This document shows positions 46,946 to 58,381 of a stretch of DNA of 64,000 bases, in pieces (the stretch's first letter is position 1; each line of letters opens with the position of its first letter). The position numbers were made by a program, and so were the translations under genes. The notes below the pieces were generated by a model. It was not told the DNA's origin, ran no database searches, and saw only the letters and a list, made by a program, of their open reading frames with translations. Source of the DNA: Pilaira anomala (taxonomy: Eukaryota > Mucoromycota > Mucoromycetes > Mucorales > Mucoraceae); the NCBI GenBank assembly GCA_025716855.1, contig JAIXMQ010000028.1, forward strand, positions 310,001 to 374,000, in the 5' to 3' direction.

Positions 46946-47413
46946 AGTGGATCATCCTCATATAATCGACGGTCCTTAATTGTTCCAGTAATCCATAAAC
47001 GTACTCTTTTCAAGCTATCCTTCCTTGCCTGTTTATAGAATTCATTGATAAATATACCATATAAACTTTTTTTTATACTTTTTTTTTATTTTTTTTACCT
47101 TTTCGTATTGTGCTAATCCCTGTCTAGCTGTTACTTGGCTCAATAAATCTTTTTTATGTAACTCTACATGATCTTTAATCAACAATTTCACTTTACGTAA
47201 GTTTTCAACTTCTGAACTAGGAGGCACATGAAGTTGGTATACTATGGACTCTGGATCACAAAAAGGACATGTCCATAAGTACCCTTCTGCTGTTGCTTGA
47301 AACACTGGAACCTGTAAAATCCTGCATTAGTAAACTTTAAGTAACAAAGGAATGTTACGTACTTCTTCTATAATGTTTCTTTTTGTAGTGTCTTCAACAA
47401 GTCTAGAGTACAT
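46942..47413 (-). CDS. Small conserved-looking protein with CxxC motif, 116 aa
   Basis: Three exons (47413-47363, 47311-47099, 47028-46942) with all phases zero. MYSRLVEDTTKRNIIEEVPV leads to ATAEGYLWTCPFCDPESIVY, a single CPFC pair, then a long charged helix (SSEVENLRKVKLLIKDHVEL, HKKDLLSQVTARQGLAQYEK) and a basic tail (ARKDSLKRVRLWITGTIKDR). One Cys pair could bind zinc only with partners elsewhere or in a dimer. I do not recognise the family. Consistent splice sites and an even hydrophilic composition argue that it is a real gene. Convergent with IMP1, sharing 2 bp of stop codons. Confidence 0.62.
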
Positions 47414-47923
47414 ATTTTTTTTTAAGGAAAGAAAAATAAAAAATAAAAAATAACTCCACCCGAAATATTTATAACCCATTCTTCAAGGCTTTAATTGACA
47501 TTTTTCCTTCTTTTTCGAATACATATTGAATATAGACTTCAAAAGATACATTCAGGTAAATAGAAGCTTATTCTTAAAACCTCTTTAAATAGCAAAGATG
47601 ATCTTTCCAAATATGCGTTGCTTACTTTGATATTTTATTTTACTGTTCTTTTGAAACCAGTGATAAATTAACTCATGCAGATATGTATAATTTTGACAGT
47701 TTCAAGATCTCAAGTTTACTTTGAACGTAATTCCCTCTTCACTGTACTTATATCTATTAGTTATTCACTGTAAAAAAACACATAAAAGTTTACTTTAGCC
47801 CATGAATCAGTTTGAGGAAAATATCAAAGAGTTTTTATTTATTTATTTATTTTATATTTATTCAATTTCTTTAAGACTTTCCTCAACAAGAATAAATTGT
47901 TGAAACGTACAGACTTCTGTACC
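47414..47923. other. Gene-free stretch
   Basis: No gene. Contains, at about 47598-47650, the first copy of a direct repeat (GATCTTTCCAAATATGCGTTG then ..TTTTACTGTTCTTTT) whose second copy is at 48266-48312. Confidence 0.5.
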
Positions 47924-48150
47924 TCACTTATTCGTTAATATACTATTAGAAATTTTAGGTTGCTTGGATGGCAATGGAGATCGATGCAGAACGTTGTCGA
48001 CATCGTGTTTGGGAAAAGTTTTCAAATGGTTCTTGTATCCACCACGCGTTCGATAAGATGGTTTCTTACAACCTGAGTATTTACATTCGATTGTAGGTGT
48101 AGGTGTATAATTCAAACGAATAAAGCATTTTTTGATTCCAGATTTTTTTC
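47924..48150 (-). pseudogene. C2H2 zinc-finger-like fragment without a start codon
   Basis: The minus strand reads KKSGIKKCFIRLNYTPTPT, then ECKYSGCKKPSYRTRGGYKN and HLKTFPKHD, a CX4C...HX5H-type finger as in fungal zinc-finger proteins, followed by a short polar tail and a stop. There is no in-frame ATG: a TGA lies a few codons upstream of the open part. It could be the last exon of a gene whose upstream exons I cannot find, or a decayed copy; direct repeats on both sides favour the latter. Confidence 0.45.
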
Positions 48151-49169
48151 AAAGAGACCGAGCCCTTTTGAAACTGCCACTATAATACGATGCCAAAATC
48201 CCTACGCTACCATAATGTAGTGGCAGTATGATGCACTTTAAAAATAGCAAGAAATTCCATGTGATAAGATCTTTCCAAATATGCGTTGATATCTTATTCT
48301 ACTGTTCTTTTTAAGCAAATTATTTGTCTTGAACGCATAAGTTTCTCACCAATATACTTGTACCCATTATCAAAAAAAGAAAATAAAATAAAAATAAAAT
48401 AAAAACTCATCAATTAGTTAGTTCTTTGTCCAATACACTGACATGATTTTCTACGGCTCTGAAGTTCAACTAATAAGTAGGTTAATTTTATATTAGAGTT
48501 GTAGAAGATCTATTTTTGGTTCATTTAAATGAACAAGCTACTTTTAGTTGATGATGCAGACGCAATAGTAAGGATATGATCATGTATAAATTACATTCAA
48601 AGGTACATTATGGGCCCCGGATCAATAAAGTAATGAATTATCGGTACGAAAAAAAAAAATCTTGACGTATAAAGTTATTATAATCTGTTCTTTTTGAAAT
48701 TGTTAACGTGGCAAGAAGATACTATGTATAGCGCTAGGACAGAATATAAATATACTTTCATCGCATAGGCGTACTAATAATACGCCTTAAGTTTGGAAAG
48801 ATCATGCTGAAACACCAATCGCACATATAAGTGATAATTGACATGATAAAGGATGAGGAATGATGATGCCTTTTATTTTGATTTAATAACTATAAAGATA
48901 ATCAAAACAATGCTGCATCAGGGGTGTGTTCATCAGATTTGGTTACACCTGAGATTTAAAATAGAAGCAATTGAAACGATGTAGTTAATATTCCTTTTCA
49001 CTTTTATATAATTTTTTCTCCTTTAACAGATATTAGAAAAGGTCTTGAGACCCTCTTTTCACATTTTACTTCACAAAAAAAAAAAAAAAAAAAAAAAAAG
49101 AGACACTTTGTGCTACAACACAGACTTGTTTTTAATTTCATGCAGTAATTTGATTTTATTTAATATTTT
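48151..49169. other. Gene-free stretch with an inverted repeat
   Basis: Perfect 10-bp inverted repeat ACTGCCACTA (48173-48182) / TAGTGGCAGT (48218-48227), then the second copy of the direct repeat at 48266-48312. An A20 run lies near 49076-49099. No gene seen. Confidence 0.55.
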
Positions 49170-49727
49170 TCATAAAGGTATCATTTGATCTAACTTTTCC
49201 TTTTTATACACTTTATGATGATACCAACAATACACAGAGAAACTAGCCAACATCTGTACCACCAGCAAGAAGCCTCCAACCGAAATAAACACCACAAACA
49301 AAACAGCAAATCTTTTTGCTTTCCCTAAGCCAACGTCATCACACTGTTGCTCACACATCAATCTATCCTCATTTTTACAGAAAACATCATTATAAAACGG
49401 TAAATCTTCATAACATGTCATGACACAATTCGTTGGACAATCATTTTCGATTGCTTCTATGATATACGCTTTAGACTGTAATTTGAATAGGATAGAAAGT
49501 ATAATCATGGTAACACCGAGAATGATGGATATATTGGCAAAGATACGACAGTATGAACGTAAGGATGAGTTGTTGGGTTGTGGATTATTATTTTGTCTGG
49601 TTGATAATGATTCGTCGTTGATTGGAATCGGATACATGATTTGTTCCTGAAATCGACTTGGTATAAGTGGCATCTTTGCAATACTTCTGTTATCGTCATA
49701 TTTCGTACTATAGTTACTATTATACAT
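49170..49727 (-). CDS. Two-TM protein with a Cys-rich extracytoplasmic loop
   Basis: Intronless, 185 aa. A polar, Asn/Gln-rich cytosolic N-terminus (1-60) leads into TM1 (about 62-85: IFANISIILGVTMIILSILF), a loop of about 50 residues with six Cys (DCPTNCVMTCYEDLPFYNDV; FCKNEDRLMCEQQCDD), and TM2 (about 138-165: FAVLFVVFISVGGFLLVVQM). It ends with a basic tail KVYKKEKLDQMIPL. Paired Cys suggest disulfides in the secretory lumen or cell surface. The layout recalls half of a tetraspanin or claudin-like fold, but I see no family signature. Function unknown. Confidence 0.65.
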   Translation of the reverse strand: MYNSNYSTKYDDNRSIAKMPLIPSRFQEQIMYPIPINDESLSTRQNNNPQPNNSSLRSYCRIFANISIILGVTMIILSILFKLQSKAYIIEAIENDCPTNCVMTCYEDLPFYNDVFCKNEDRLMCEQQCDDVGLGKAKRFAVLFVVFISVGGFLLVVQMLASFSVYCWYHHKVYKKEKLDQMIPL

Positions 49728-49802
49728 CTTTTTATATAGTTATTTTTTTAAAAGAAAGAAAGAAAGAAAGAAAATAAAAGAATAAAAGGGAAACTCGCGC
49801 GC

Positions 49803-49803
<1 letters not shown>

Positions 49804-49846
<43 letters not shown>
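49804..49846. repeat. T43 homopolymer
   Basis: Forty-three consecutive T between the two-TM gene start and the CPSF2 gene end, preceded by GCGCGC. Confidence 0.95.
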
Positions 49847-49850
<4 letters not shown>

Positions 49851-49898
49851 AGCCCCCGCATACAAAAAAACAAAAAAAAACGTCATATAATCTTTTAT

Positions 49899-52762
49899 TT
49901 ACAAAATGGCATGTTGGGAATATAATAATGATCTAATTTTGTAATAATCCTCTGATAAAAGTCCTTCTACTAATAATTGACCCGTACCCGTCTACAAATA
50001 AAATATATATATATATTATTAGACACATACTTTTTTCAAATCATCTTTTTTTTTTTCTTTTTACCTTTCGAACAGCGACATGATCATTGCATACCAAAAT
50101 ACCTTCTCCTTTGAATTCTGCTTGAATACCTTCAGACTGTAACACCTTTTTAAATTCAGATAATCGTACATCGCCTACAAAGATGGAAGGTTCAACCTTG
50201 ATTGAATCTTCTGTAGCAACGTCTAATGAAGGTGTAGTTGAATCATCTGGAAAGTGAATACGACCTACTACACGAGCTAATTCATAGTCATCCAACTTTT
50301 TTTTTTTGTTTTTGAAATAGAATATGGTTAATACATGTATATTTTTAGATTATCTATTATTTTTTACCTTGGAGAATCGAAGTGAACTAGCCATACTATC
50401 AGTTAATTTCACTCTATAAATATTTGTAGCTGCAGAAACGTTTAATACTTCTCCTACAGAAGGTGTAAAGATTTCTTTTGTAAAGTGATCAATGCCTTGA
50501 ACTGCTGTAGATAAATCTTCGGTAGATTCTTCTGAACCATGCACAATAATCTTAAAAAGAAAAAGTTAGTCTTTTTTTTTCTCTGATATAAGTATATATA
50601 TTCGTACCAATTTTCTAGGTGCAATTTGAGGTAAAATGGTCTTGATGGATCTACCATCCGAGAGACCTTCTAAATCGACATAACGTAAATGACACTTGAT
50701 ATGTAACTTTTCATCACTTGAGGTATATTTTGTAGGTGTATCATCTCTTCCAAGGAACAAATGTTCATCAATATCCACTTGCATATCCTTTTTAAAATAG
50801 ATTATAAAAAATAAGTTTTTTTAATCATTATAAAAAAACACACAGGACTTACATCTTCTTTTCCAAAATTAGCTCCATCACCCAAACTCTTCTTTTCTTG
50901 TTCAATACGTTCAAAATCAGAGGCCTTCATATAATGTTCAACCTGAATCGCTTCACCATAATCATCAATCTTCTTACGTTTCTCCAAGTAAGGAAACATA
51001 CGATAACTCTGTGCTTGTTTAAAGAACCCGCCCGATTTACCTGCATCACGTACATACAAATCAAATTGCTTTGTCAATAAATCCTCCATATTCTCATCTC
51101 CATCATCAATATCAGATGAATCCGATTCATCTTCTTCCATGATCGTCTTACTTCTAGCAATCATCGCTGCTTGAGCTGCATCTCTTTCCGACTTCGCCTT
51201 TTGAGCTGCCTCAAATTCCTGTAACTCTGCTCCTTCCAAAGGCACACGTTTATAGACTTTTAAATCCATAGTGGTTTCATACTCAATCGCTGGTTTCACA
51301 GGTAACTTGGTTCGATTATGTTGAATAACGACATCCATTGCAATCGTATCTGTCTGTCTTTCCCAATCATTATACAACTTTCGCGCTAACGTATCCGGTC
51401 CAGATCGATCTGTCAAAATCAACGTATTATTATGATCATTTTCCATCCCCATCCAACGTACAAACAATTCTCGAGAGAACCCTGTTTCTAAACTATTATT
51501 ACTTGCAATTACCACTTTTGGCCCTGGATAGTTATCCAAGTCGGCTAATTTATGACATAATCGCATATATTTAAATTCGTACGGTAATTCTCTTTGTGAA
51601 AAGTTCTTGTTCAAGTCTTCTCCCATCCATTCTAACATTACTTTGGCGAAATAGGCCATACGGAAACTGGTGTTGGTTAACATAATGAGTGGGTAACTGA
51701 TTTGGTTTTGTGACCAGTGTTGTTCGAGAAGGTTGGAGAGTTCAAGTACACGTGCGGTAGAATCTGTTGGTAAAAGCACTGAGCCTCCTTTCTTGAGTGT
51801 TGACATCATTGTATCTAATATTGTATAGATTAGTTTTCTCTCTCTTTATTTTTTTCGTATTTGTTTTTTTGTGATATTGTTACATAATTACCAAACATGG
51901 CCGCATATCTATCTTTACGTGCTGGATGAACTACTTTCGAATTATACGCGTCTGTGATAAGTAAGGAAGGACGTGTGAGTGAATCCAATACAACACCACC
52001 CGAATGTAACACGGTTCCATCTAAATGTCTATAATTCACTTATATAAGTATGTGCATTGTATGCGTGTGTGTGTTTTCTATCACTTACAGTTCTTTACGA
52101 TGATTGAAATCAACAGCATATACAATTTCATCCGTATCTTGTTTAATTTTCCAAATCGTACCACCAATTGTATGAGCAGCAGCATATGCAGTAATCGTGA
52201 TACCTTGACAATTACCTACAAAATATCGATTTTTAAAATAAATACCTTTTTAAACATTTAAAAAAATTTATATATATTTACCAGTTAAAGCAGTAGGTTG
52301 TGAGTACCTTAATGAAGTAATCTTATCAAAAGAATTATCAACATCTTCTAAAGAAAAAGTTTTGAATTCAAGCTCGTTCGTCTTTGACTGATAAACGTCG
52401 TACATGCAAATTCTTCCCATATTCACAATAGGGATAGTTGAATACACTGGACAGGTGAGACCCAAATGACTACGAGCATAAGGGTAAGCACCTAAATGAG
52501 GTAAATCGGAATGAGAAAGTAATACAACATCCACTTGTTTTGCTATCCTAAAAAAATAACGCGGTTTTTTTTTTAACAAGTTTTGTTGTTTTGTATTGTT
52601 TATTGATTTTTACTTTTTCAAGTTGGCTAGATCGTGTTCATCAAACTTATCTGACCATCCACAATCAAGTAATATTTTCGCTTCATCAATTTCTAATAAA
52701 TAACAAAGGGGATCTTCATTTTTTGCACCTGAAATAGGTGTAAATTTAATATAACTTGTCAT
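49899..52762 (-). CDS. CFT2: Cleavage and polyadenylation specificity factor subunit 2 (CPSF100/Cft2)
   Basis: Nine exons (52762-52614, 52547-52282, 52215-52089, 52028-51892, 51814-50853, 50787-50608, 50550-50368, 50295-50065, 49991-49899) give 775 aa. Metallo-beta-lactamase/beta-CASP protein of the mRNA 3'-processing complex, partner of CPSF73/Ysh1. Starts [31 protein letters not shown]; the would-be zinc motif reads [15 protein letters not shown] instead of HxHxDH, as expected for the catalytically inactive CPSF100. The beta-CASP region follows ([40 protein letters not shown]). An acidic Ser/Asp linker (about 455-475) precedes the C-terminal domain. Length is close to the human protein. The start is 68 bp from the first base of the dispersed repeat that shares the promoter side. 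Confidence 0.94.
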
Positions 52763-52845
52763 TTAAGAAAAAAAAAAAAAAATTAAAAACGGTATAAAAA
52801 GAAATAAAAAAAAAAAAATAAAAAAAAAGCTTTTCTTTGTGACCA

Positions 52846-53743
52846 CAGGTGAATTCTTGGGGCACCACAAAAAAAAAAGCAGGCTTTTGGCCTTCGGAGC
52901 TTTATGCATTAACCAAAGGCTTCATACAGCTATTACCGTACTTATACTTTATCAACTGTATCGGTTCAAGTTTAGTTATTATAAATAAAAACAGATATTA
53001 TGCTAACTGGTTTTTGAATGGATTAGATATATAATATATAAGAAAAAAAAGGTCAACTGTGTAGTTAACCAAGGTAAATATTAAGGTATAATAATAAAAA
53101 TAATAAAAAAAGTCTAGCTGTAAAAAATGGTGTAATCTTGGGGGATGGTACATAAGCACAAAACATTTTAACAAAAAAGAATGGTTTTATTTATGTATAT
53201 TACAACATGTCAAAGGAAATTAAGTTAATCTGGAGTTTTTGTTTATTACCTTTTTTTTTTTTTTATTACAATAATTATTTAAAAAAAAATTACTGGTGCT
53301 TTAGCCTTTACAACCCGAAGAGAAAAAGTTTCCAAATTCAAAGTTTCCAAATTCAGTTTTCCAAGACAAACCACGAGGAGGTCCACCAGCTGAAGTCCCA
53401 AGAACAAGGATACAACGGATAAGTACAACAACACAACAATCAATGATAATATTTTTCTTAGAGATGACTACCAAGATAAGAACCATCAATCCAACTCTCC
53501 CTACGATATTCGTATGGTTTTACGTGCCATTACACCCAGGATTAAACTGCACGAACCGCTCGTAAACGAGGACGGAAGAGAAGGAGACAGGACTTACCAA
53601 GATAGAACATACTCGCCAAAAAATAGAATCACTAACCGCTGCGGTGTTGTGGCAACAATCAACCTTTGATCATAATACCTTCCTTTGAGATGACATCTAC
53701 CGAGATGAGAACCATCAATCCAACTCTCCCTACGATATCCGTA
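52846..53743 (+). repeat. Long dispersed repeat, copy B (truncated by CCT5 sequence)
   Basis: Aligns with copy A at 39806-40955 minus the MITE. It keeps the TGGTGTAATCTTGGGGGATG block (about 53130), the 15-bp minisatellite (two units) and the [19 protein letters not shown] unit (about 53480-53610). It ends inside the second tandem unit: identity with copy A stops after ..ACGATATCCGTA at 53743, where CCT5 sequence begins. Near-identity to copy A in the second half suggests a recent duplication. Confidence 0.88.
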
Positions 53744-54772
53744 CACGATATGCCTAAAGATGTTGATTTTGAATTAATCAAGGTAGATGGTAAAGTGGGT
53801 GGCTCTTTAGAAGATACTATTTTGGTCAAAGGTGTCGTGATCGATAAAGATATGTCTCATCCTCAAATGCCTCGTGAAGTGAAAGATGCCAAGATTGCCA
53901 TCTTAACTTGTGCATTTGAACCTCCTAGACCCAAGACCAAACATCATATTGATATCACTTCTGTAGAAGAATATGAAAAGTTAAAGGCCTATGAAAAAGA
54001 AAAGTTCAATTTGATGATTAATCAAGTCAAGGATTCTGGTGCTAATTTAGTTATCTGTCAATGGGGTTTTGATGATGAAGCTAATCATTTATTGTTACAA
54101 AATAAGTTACCTGCCGTTAGATGGGTTGGTGGTCCCGAAATTGAATTAATTGCTATCGCTACAAATGGTCGTATCGTACCTCGTTTCGAAGATTTAAGTC
54201 CAGAGAAATTGGGTAAGGCTGGTATTGTACGTGAATTGACTTTTGGTACAACAAAGGATCGTATGTTGGTTATTGAAGAATGTGCTAATAGTCGTGCAGT
54301 CACTATCTTTGTTCGTGGTGGTAACAAGATGATTATTGATGAAGCTAAACGTTCTATTCATGATGCTATGTGTGCTGTTCGTAACTTGGTACGTGATAAC
54401 CGTGTTGTTTATGGTGGCGGAGCCGCTGAAATCAGTTGTTCTTTAGCTGTTGCCAAGGTAGCTGATGAAATTTCATCTATTGAACAATATGCTATGCGTG
54501 CTTTTGCTGATGCTTTAGATGCTACACCTCTTGCACTTTCCGAAAACTCTGGTCTTTCACCTATCGAAACTTTAGCCAAGGTAAAGGCAGAACAAGTCTT
54601 GACTGGTAACTCTAAATTAGGTGTTGATTGTCTTGGTAAGGGTTCAAATGATATGAAGGATCAACATGTTTATGATCCATTGATCTCAAAGCGTCAACAA
54701 TACTTGTTGGCTACTCAATTAGTCAAGATGATCTTGAAGATTGATGATGTGATTACAACTTATGAACAATAG
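53690..54772 (+). CDS. CCT5: 5'-truncated CCT5 (TCP-1 epsilon chaperonin) fused to dispersed repeat
   Basis: The CCT5-derived part (from about 53744) reads [20 protein letters not shown] to the C-terminus, including [63 protein letters not shown] and [14 protein letters not shown]. It corresponds to roughly residue 200 onward of the normal 540-aa subunit, so the N-terminal equatorial and intermediate parts with the GDGTT ATP-binding motif are missing. The first ATG (53690) lies in repeat B and gives 18 repeat-derived residues ([18 protein letters not shown]) in frame with CCT5, 360 aa in all. The ORF is intact and intronless. Without the P-loop it cannot be a working ring subunit. It is a truncated duplicate, a rearranged gene, or an assembly join. 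Confidence 0.88.
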   Translation: MTSTEMRTINPTLPTISVHDMPKDVDFELIKVDGKVGGSLEDTILVKGVVIDKDMSHPQMPREVKDAKIAILTCAFEPPRPKTKHHIDITSVEEYEKLKAYEKEKFNLMINQVKDSGANLVICQWGFDDEANHLLLQNKLPAVRWVGGPEIELIAIATNGRIVPRFEDLSPEKLGKAGIVRELTFGTTKDRMLVIEECANSRAVTIFVRGGNKMIIDEAKRSIHDAMCAVRNLVRDNRVVYGGGAAEISCSLAVAKVADEISSIEQYAMRAFADALDATPLALSENSGLSPIETLAKVKAEQVLTGNSKLGVDCLGKGSNDMKDQHVYDPLISKRQQYLLATQLVKMILKIDDVITTYEQ

Positions 54773-55656
54773 GGACTGTATAAATAAAAAAAAAATAAAT
54801 AAAAAAAAAAGAAGGATAAAGTATTATTATTATTATATGTATATTTATAAGGGGCGTCTCTTTTTTTCTTTTTTCTTTTTAAGAATAATACATTTATTTG
54901 TATATATACAATATATATAGGAGATAGTAAAATAAATACCATTTTTTATATGTTTCTTTTTTGCCTATATTGCTGTGTTGAAAAAAGAAATGCTATTTTT
55001 TTTTTGACAGGTTACAGAAAATTGAATTTATAGTATTGTTGTACAAGTGTGTACATCAGTATGAGAAAGAAACCCTCTTTTTTTTTTTTTTATCTATCTT
55101 CTTCTTTTCTCCTACTTACATAGTACATCAAAACCTGTTTAAACAATCACCCCCCCCTTTTTTTTTGTTACTTTTTGGTTCCAAGGGTCTTCTTATTTAC
55201 ACATTTTTATATATAATAAAAGGGAGGCTGTAGAGAAGAACAAGAGGAGATTTTTTTCTTTTTTTTAAAGATTAAGTTGAGTGTGTATAACCATACACAC
55301 ACTCTTCAGGGTTCATAAATAAAAAATTATAGATATATATATAAATCATAAAGAGGAGAGTCCCTGAGTAAAAACATGTTTCTGAATAGATGCGTGGTTG
55401 TAAATTTTATATTACTGCCACATTTTTTTTTTTTTTTTTATACTACAGTAATGGTATAGTAGGAGATCCACGTTTTTGTTATCTAATGATTGCCACATGT
55501 ATAAAATAAATATATTGAATTGAGGGAGAAATTAAGTAAAATAAGAGGGTTCATTTTAGAACAGAACTTACTCCTCTTTGCCACTCCTTTTTAAGTTTTC
55601 GTTATAAAATTCAATCGTGTAATTTCTTTTTTGTTTTTATATTTTTCTCTATTTTT

Positions 55657-55694
<38 letters not shown>

Positions 55695-55780
55695 CATATT
55701 TCTAACGATCAAACCCTTTCCACTCTTTCTTAATACTTTCCACTCTTTTTTTTAAAAAAATAAAATAAACTATAGTAACG
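54773..55780. other. Gene-free stretch
   Basis: No gene. One hairpin: GAGTGTGTAT (55279-55288) pairs with ATACACACACTC (55293-55304) around AACC. A T28 or longer run at about 55660-55690 precedes the next gene. Confidence 0.55.
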
Positions 55781-57138
55781 ATGTTTCAAACAATTTACAG
55801 ATTAAGGTATAAATTCACACCTATAGAATAAATAAAACAGTAAAGTCTTATATTAATTATATTACATAGATTATTGGTACAGGAAAGTGCTACATATTTT
55901 CAAATTCCTCTTTGTTCTCTAAAAGAAAAAGAGCCAACGTATAACGAACTTGCACGGAAAATTGAACGTTTGACAGAGGTAGTAAATACAATGATGTTTA
56001 TATATAAAATACGCTAATATATATATATATATATATATAAATATTTATATTACTAGAAAAATATTTTAAACGATTATTATTTGGCCACTATTGATAACGT
56101 CTTAATAAACGACGATAAAAGCTTACAAGCCATATTGAAATCTTATACATCTGATCAACAACCACTTGAAATTAATCTAAATCGCAAAATAAAAGGTAGT
56201 TAAAATAGAAGAGAAAATAAACAAATTAATACTAACAAATTTAAACAGAAGAAGTCGAAAAAAAGACATCCATCATTCATTTACCAACAGAAAATGTACC
56301 GGCTATAAAACCGACAGCACCTGCTATGTTACCTTATGATAATTCAAATCATTCTACTACTAGTAACGTACGCAGACATAGTATGATGGCTCGAGATGAT
56401 TATACGATCGATCATCGTAAAGATTCAGGTATCTCACTCGATGAACCCCTTCATTATCGAAAGAAACAACGAGTCATGTCAGCAGATAGTCAACATTATT
56501 ATCAACAAGCTAGAAAATTACCAGATCCATCTTCTCCATTACCAAGTATTCGAAATAATAGTATCACATCATTACATCCGCTTGATATTAGAAGACCATC
56601 TACTGCACCACCTCCTTCTTCATGTTCACCACCTTCTTCACCATTCCCTCGAACTTTCTCTAAACATTATATCCCACCTACTTTACCTACTATCTCTACA
56701 ATTACTTCACCTAACCATCAACATACTTTGGATTCTCAATTAGCACCTATTCATAATACATCACCTATACTTGTTCATCATCTTTATGGACAATTGGCAC
56801 CTACCACTAATACTAGTACTAGTAGTAGTATGAGCACAACAAATCATTCTATTAATAATAGACGATCTCGATCTGTATCTAGTACAACCACAAATAGTAT
56901 TTTTCATTGTGAACATGTGCTTGACCATGGCAAAGTTTGCGGGCAAACGTTTCGCAGGTCTTATGACTTATCTCGACACCAATCCATTCATTTAGAGAAT
57001 AGACCGTTTTGTTATTGCGATAAATGCGGTAAAAAGTTTACTCGCATGGACGCTTTACGTAGACATGAACGTGTTCAAGGTCATTCTTCAAAACATCGTT
57101 CCATGTCTCTTGTCACTCCACAGAAATCAACTATTTAA
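55781..57138 (+). CDS. C2H2 zinc-finger protein (two fingers, C-terminal)
   Basis: Four exons starting 55781-55806 (MFQTIYRLR) and ending in the long exon to 57138; about 388 aa. The N-terminal 120 residues are of unknown family (ESATYFQIPLCSLKEKEPTY, NELARKIERLTEKNILNDYY). A long Ser/Pro/Thr/His-rich disordered region follows. Two tandem C2H2 fingers lie at the end: FHCEHVLDHGKVCGQTFRRS, YDLSRHQSIH and FCYCDKCGKKFTRMDALRRH, ERVQGH. The first has an extended CX7C spacing; the linker LENRPF is close to the TGEKPF type. A sequence-specific transcription factor is likely. The target is unknown. Confidence 0.82.
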
Positions 57139-58062
57139 TAATATAAAAAATAAAAAATAAAAAATAAATAAAAATAATAATTCTATATATATACCTGTTT
57201 TTTATTTTTATTTTTATCTATATAAAACCCTTTTTACAGGGTCTACTTTTATGCACATTAATCAATTGATTAAAATCTAAATCTACCAATCAATTACTCT
57301 CTAAAAAAAATTATATAAAAGAGAGAGACAGAGGCGCAGAAAATATCTTTGACAGGTTGTTACTGCTATAGTTTTAATCACCAGTTGTCATCATAGCTTT
57401 CCTTATATCATGGCTTAGTTTTAGAATAAGGAGAGAGCGAAAGAAATAAAAATAAATAAAAAAAGGGACCTTCTATTTAGTTTTAGGAATATTTTAATGG
57501 TTTTTAAAACAATAAAGGCCACTAAACCTTTGAGCGCCTCCAGATCATTTTTTTATTAGTTTCTTAAGTTAACTTTTTTTGGTTTAGTCAATAATTAGCT
57601 TTTTTGTGGACAGTGCTTCAGTGGCATATGGAAGCACCTTTTTTTTTAGAAAATAATAAAAGGCTTACTAAATTTCTTTGGGAGTGTAAGTAACAGCTTT
57701 TATTCGTGCCTTTAGTTAAAGTACTAGAATATTTTTTTTTTTTGCTGTTGTTGTTATTATTAAAACAGTACCAAGTAATAAAAGTGTACCATGGGTTTGA
57801 TTTTCAACAGGTGAAAAAAGTAGTTTTTGTAGTCATGAGTGTTGGTGTAACTTTAATCCTTAAAGTAATTTACAAAATGGGAAATATGTTTTAAACAGGA
57901 CAAGTTAAGAATAGCAAGCCAATGGATTAACGCGAAAGACCAGGTACAAGAATATATATATATTTTTTAGTGTGGCGTTGTCGAAATAATATTATCCGTT
58001 TTTTTTTTTTTTGTTTACTTTTTTTTTTTTTTCTTCTTCTTTTTTAACATTCTTAATTACAA
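57139..58062. other. Gene-free stretch
   Basis: No supported gene; AT-rich with A/T runs. The 60 bp before the Bud6 start are T/C-rich. Confidence 0.55.
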
Positions 58063-58350
58063 ATGAAAAGAATAAATAACTCTGGTGGAGCGGTAAGGTT
58101 AAAGTTCTTTTTTGCTTGTAACAAGTTTTCTAACTTTATATGGTTTAACTGTTACAGTCTGGCGAGATTGAACAAGTTGTAACCAAGTTATTAAGAACTA
58201 CAAAAGCCTTGTTGGAAGCTTTAACACAATGGTCTCATTCACGTGCCTCTAATGCAGATATCTTTGAAATTCACGATACTTTAGAGAAACAATTTTTCTT
58301 GGTATCTCAAACGTTTGAAGAATCCAATGTGTTTATGAAGTACGTATTAG

Positions 58351-58381
<31 letters not shown>

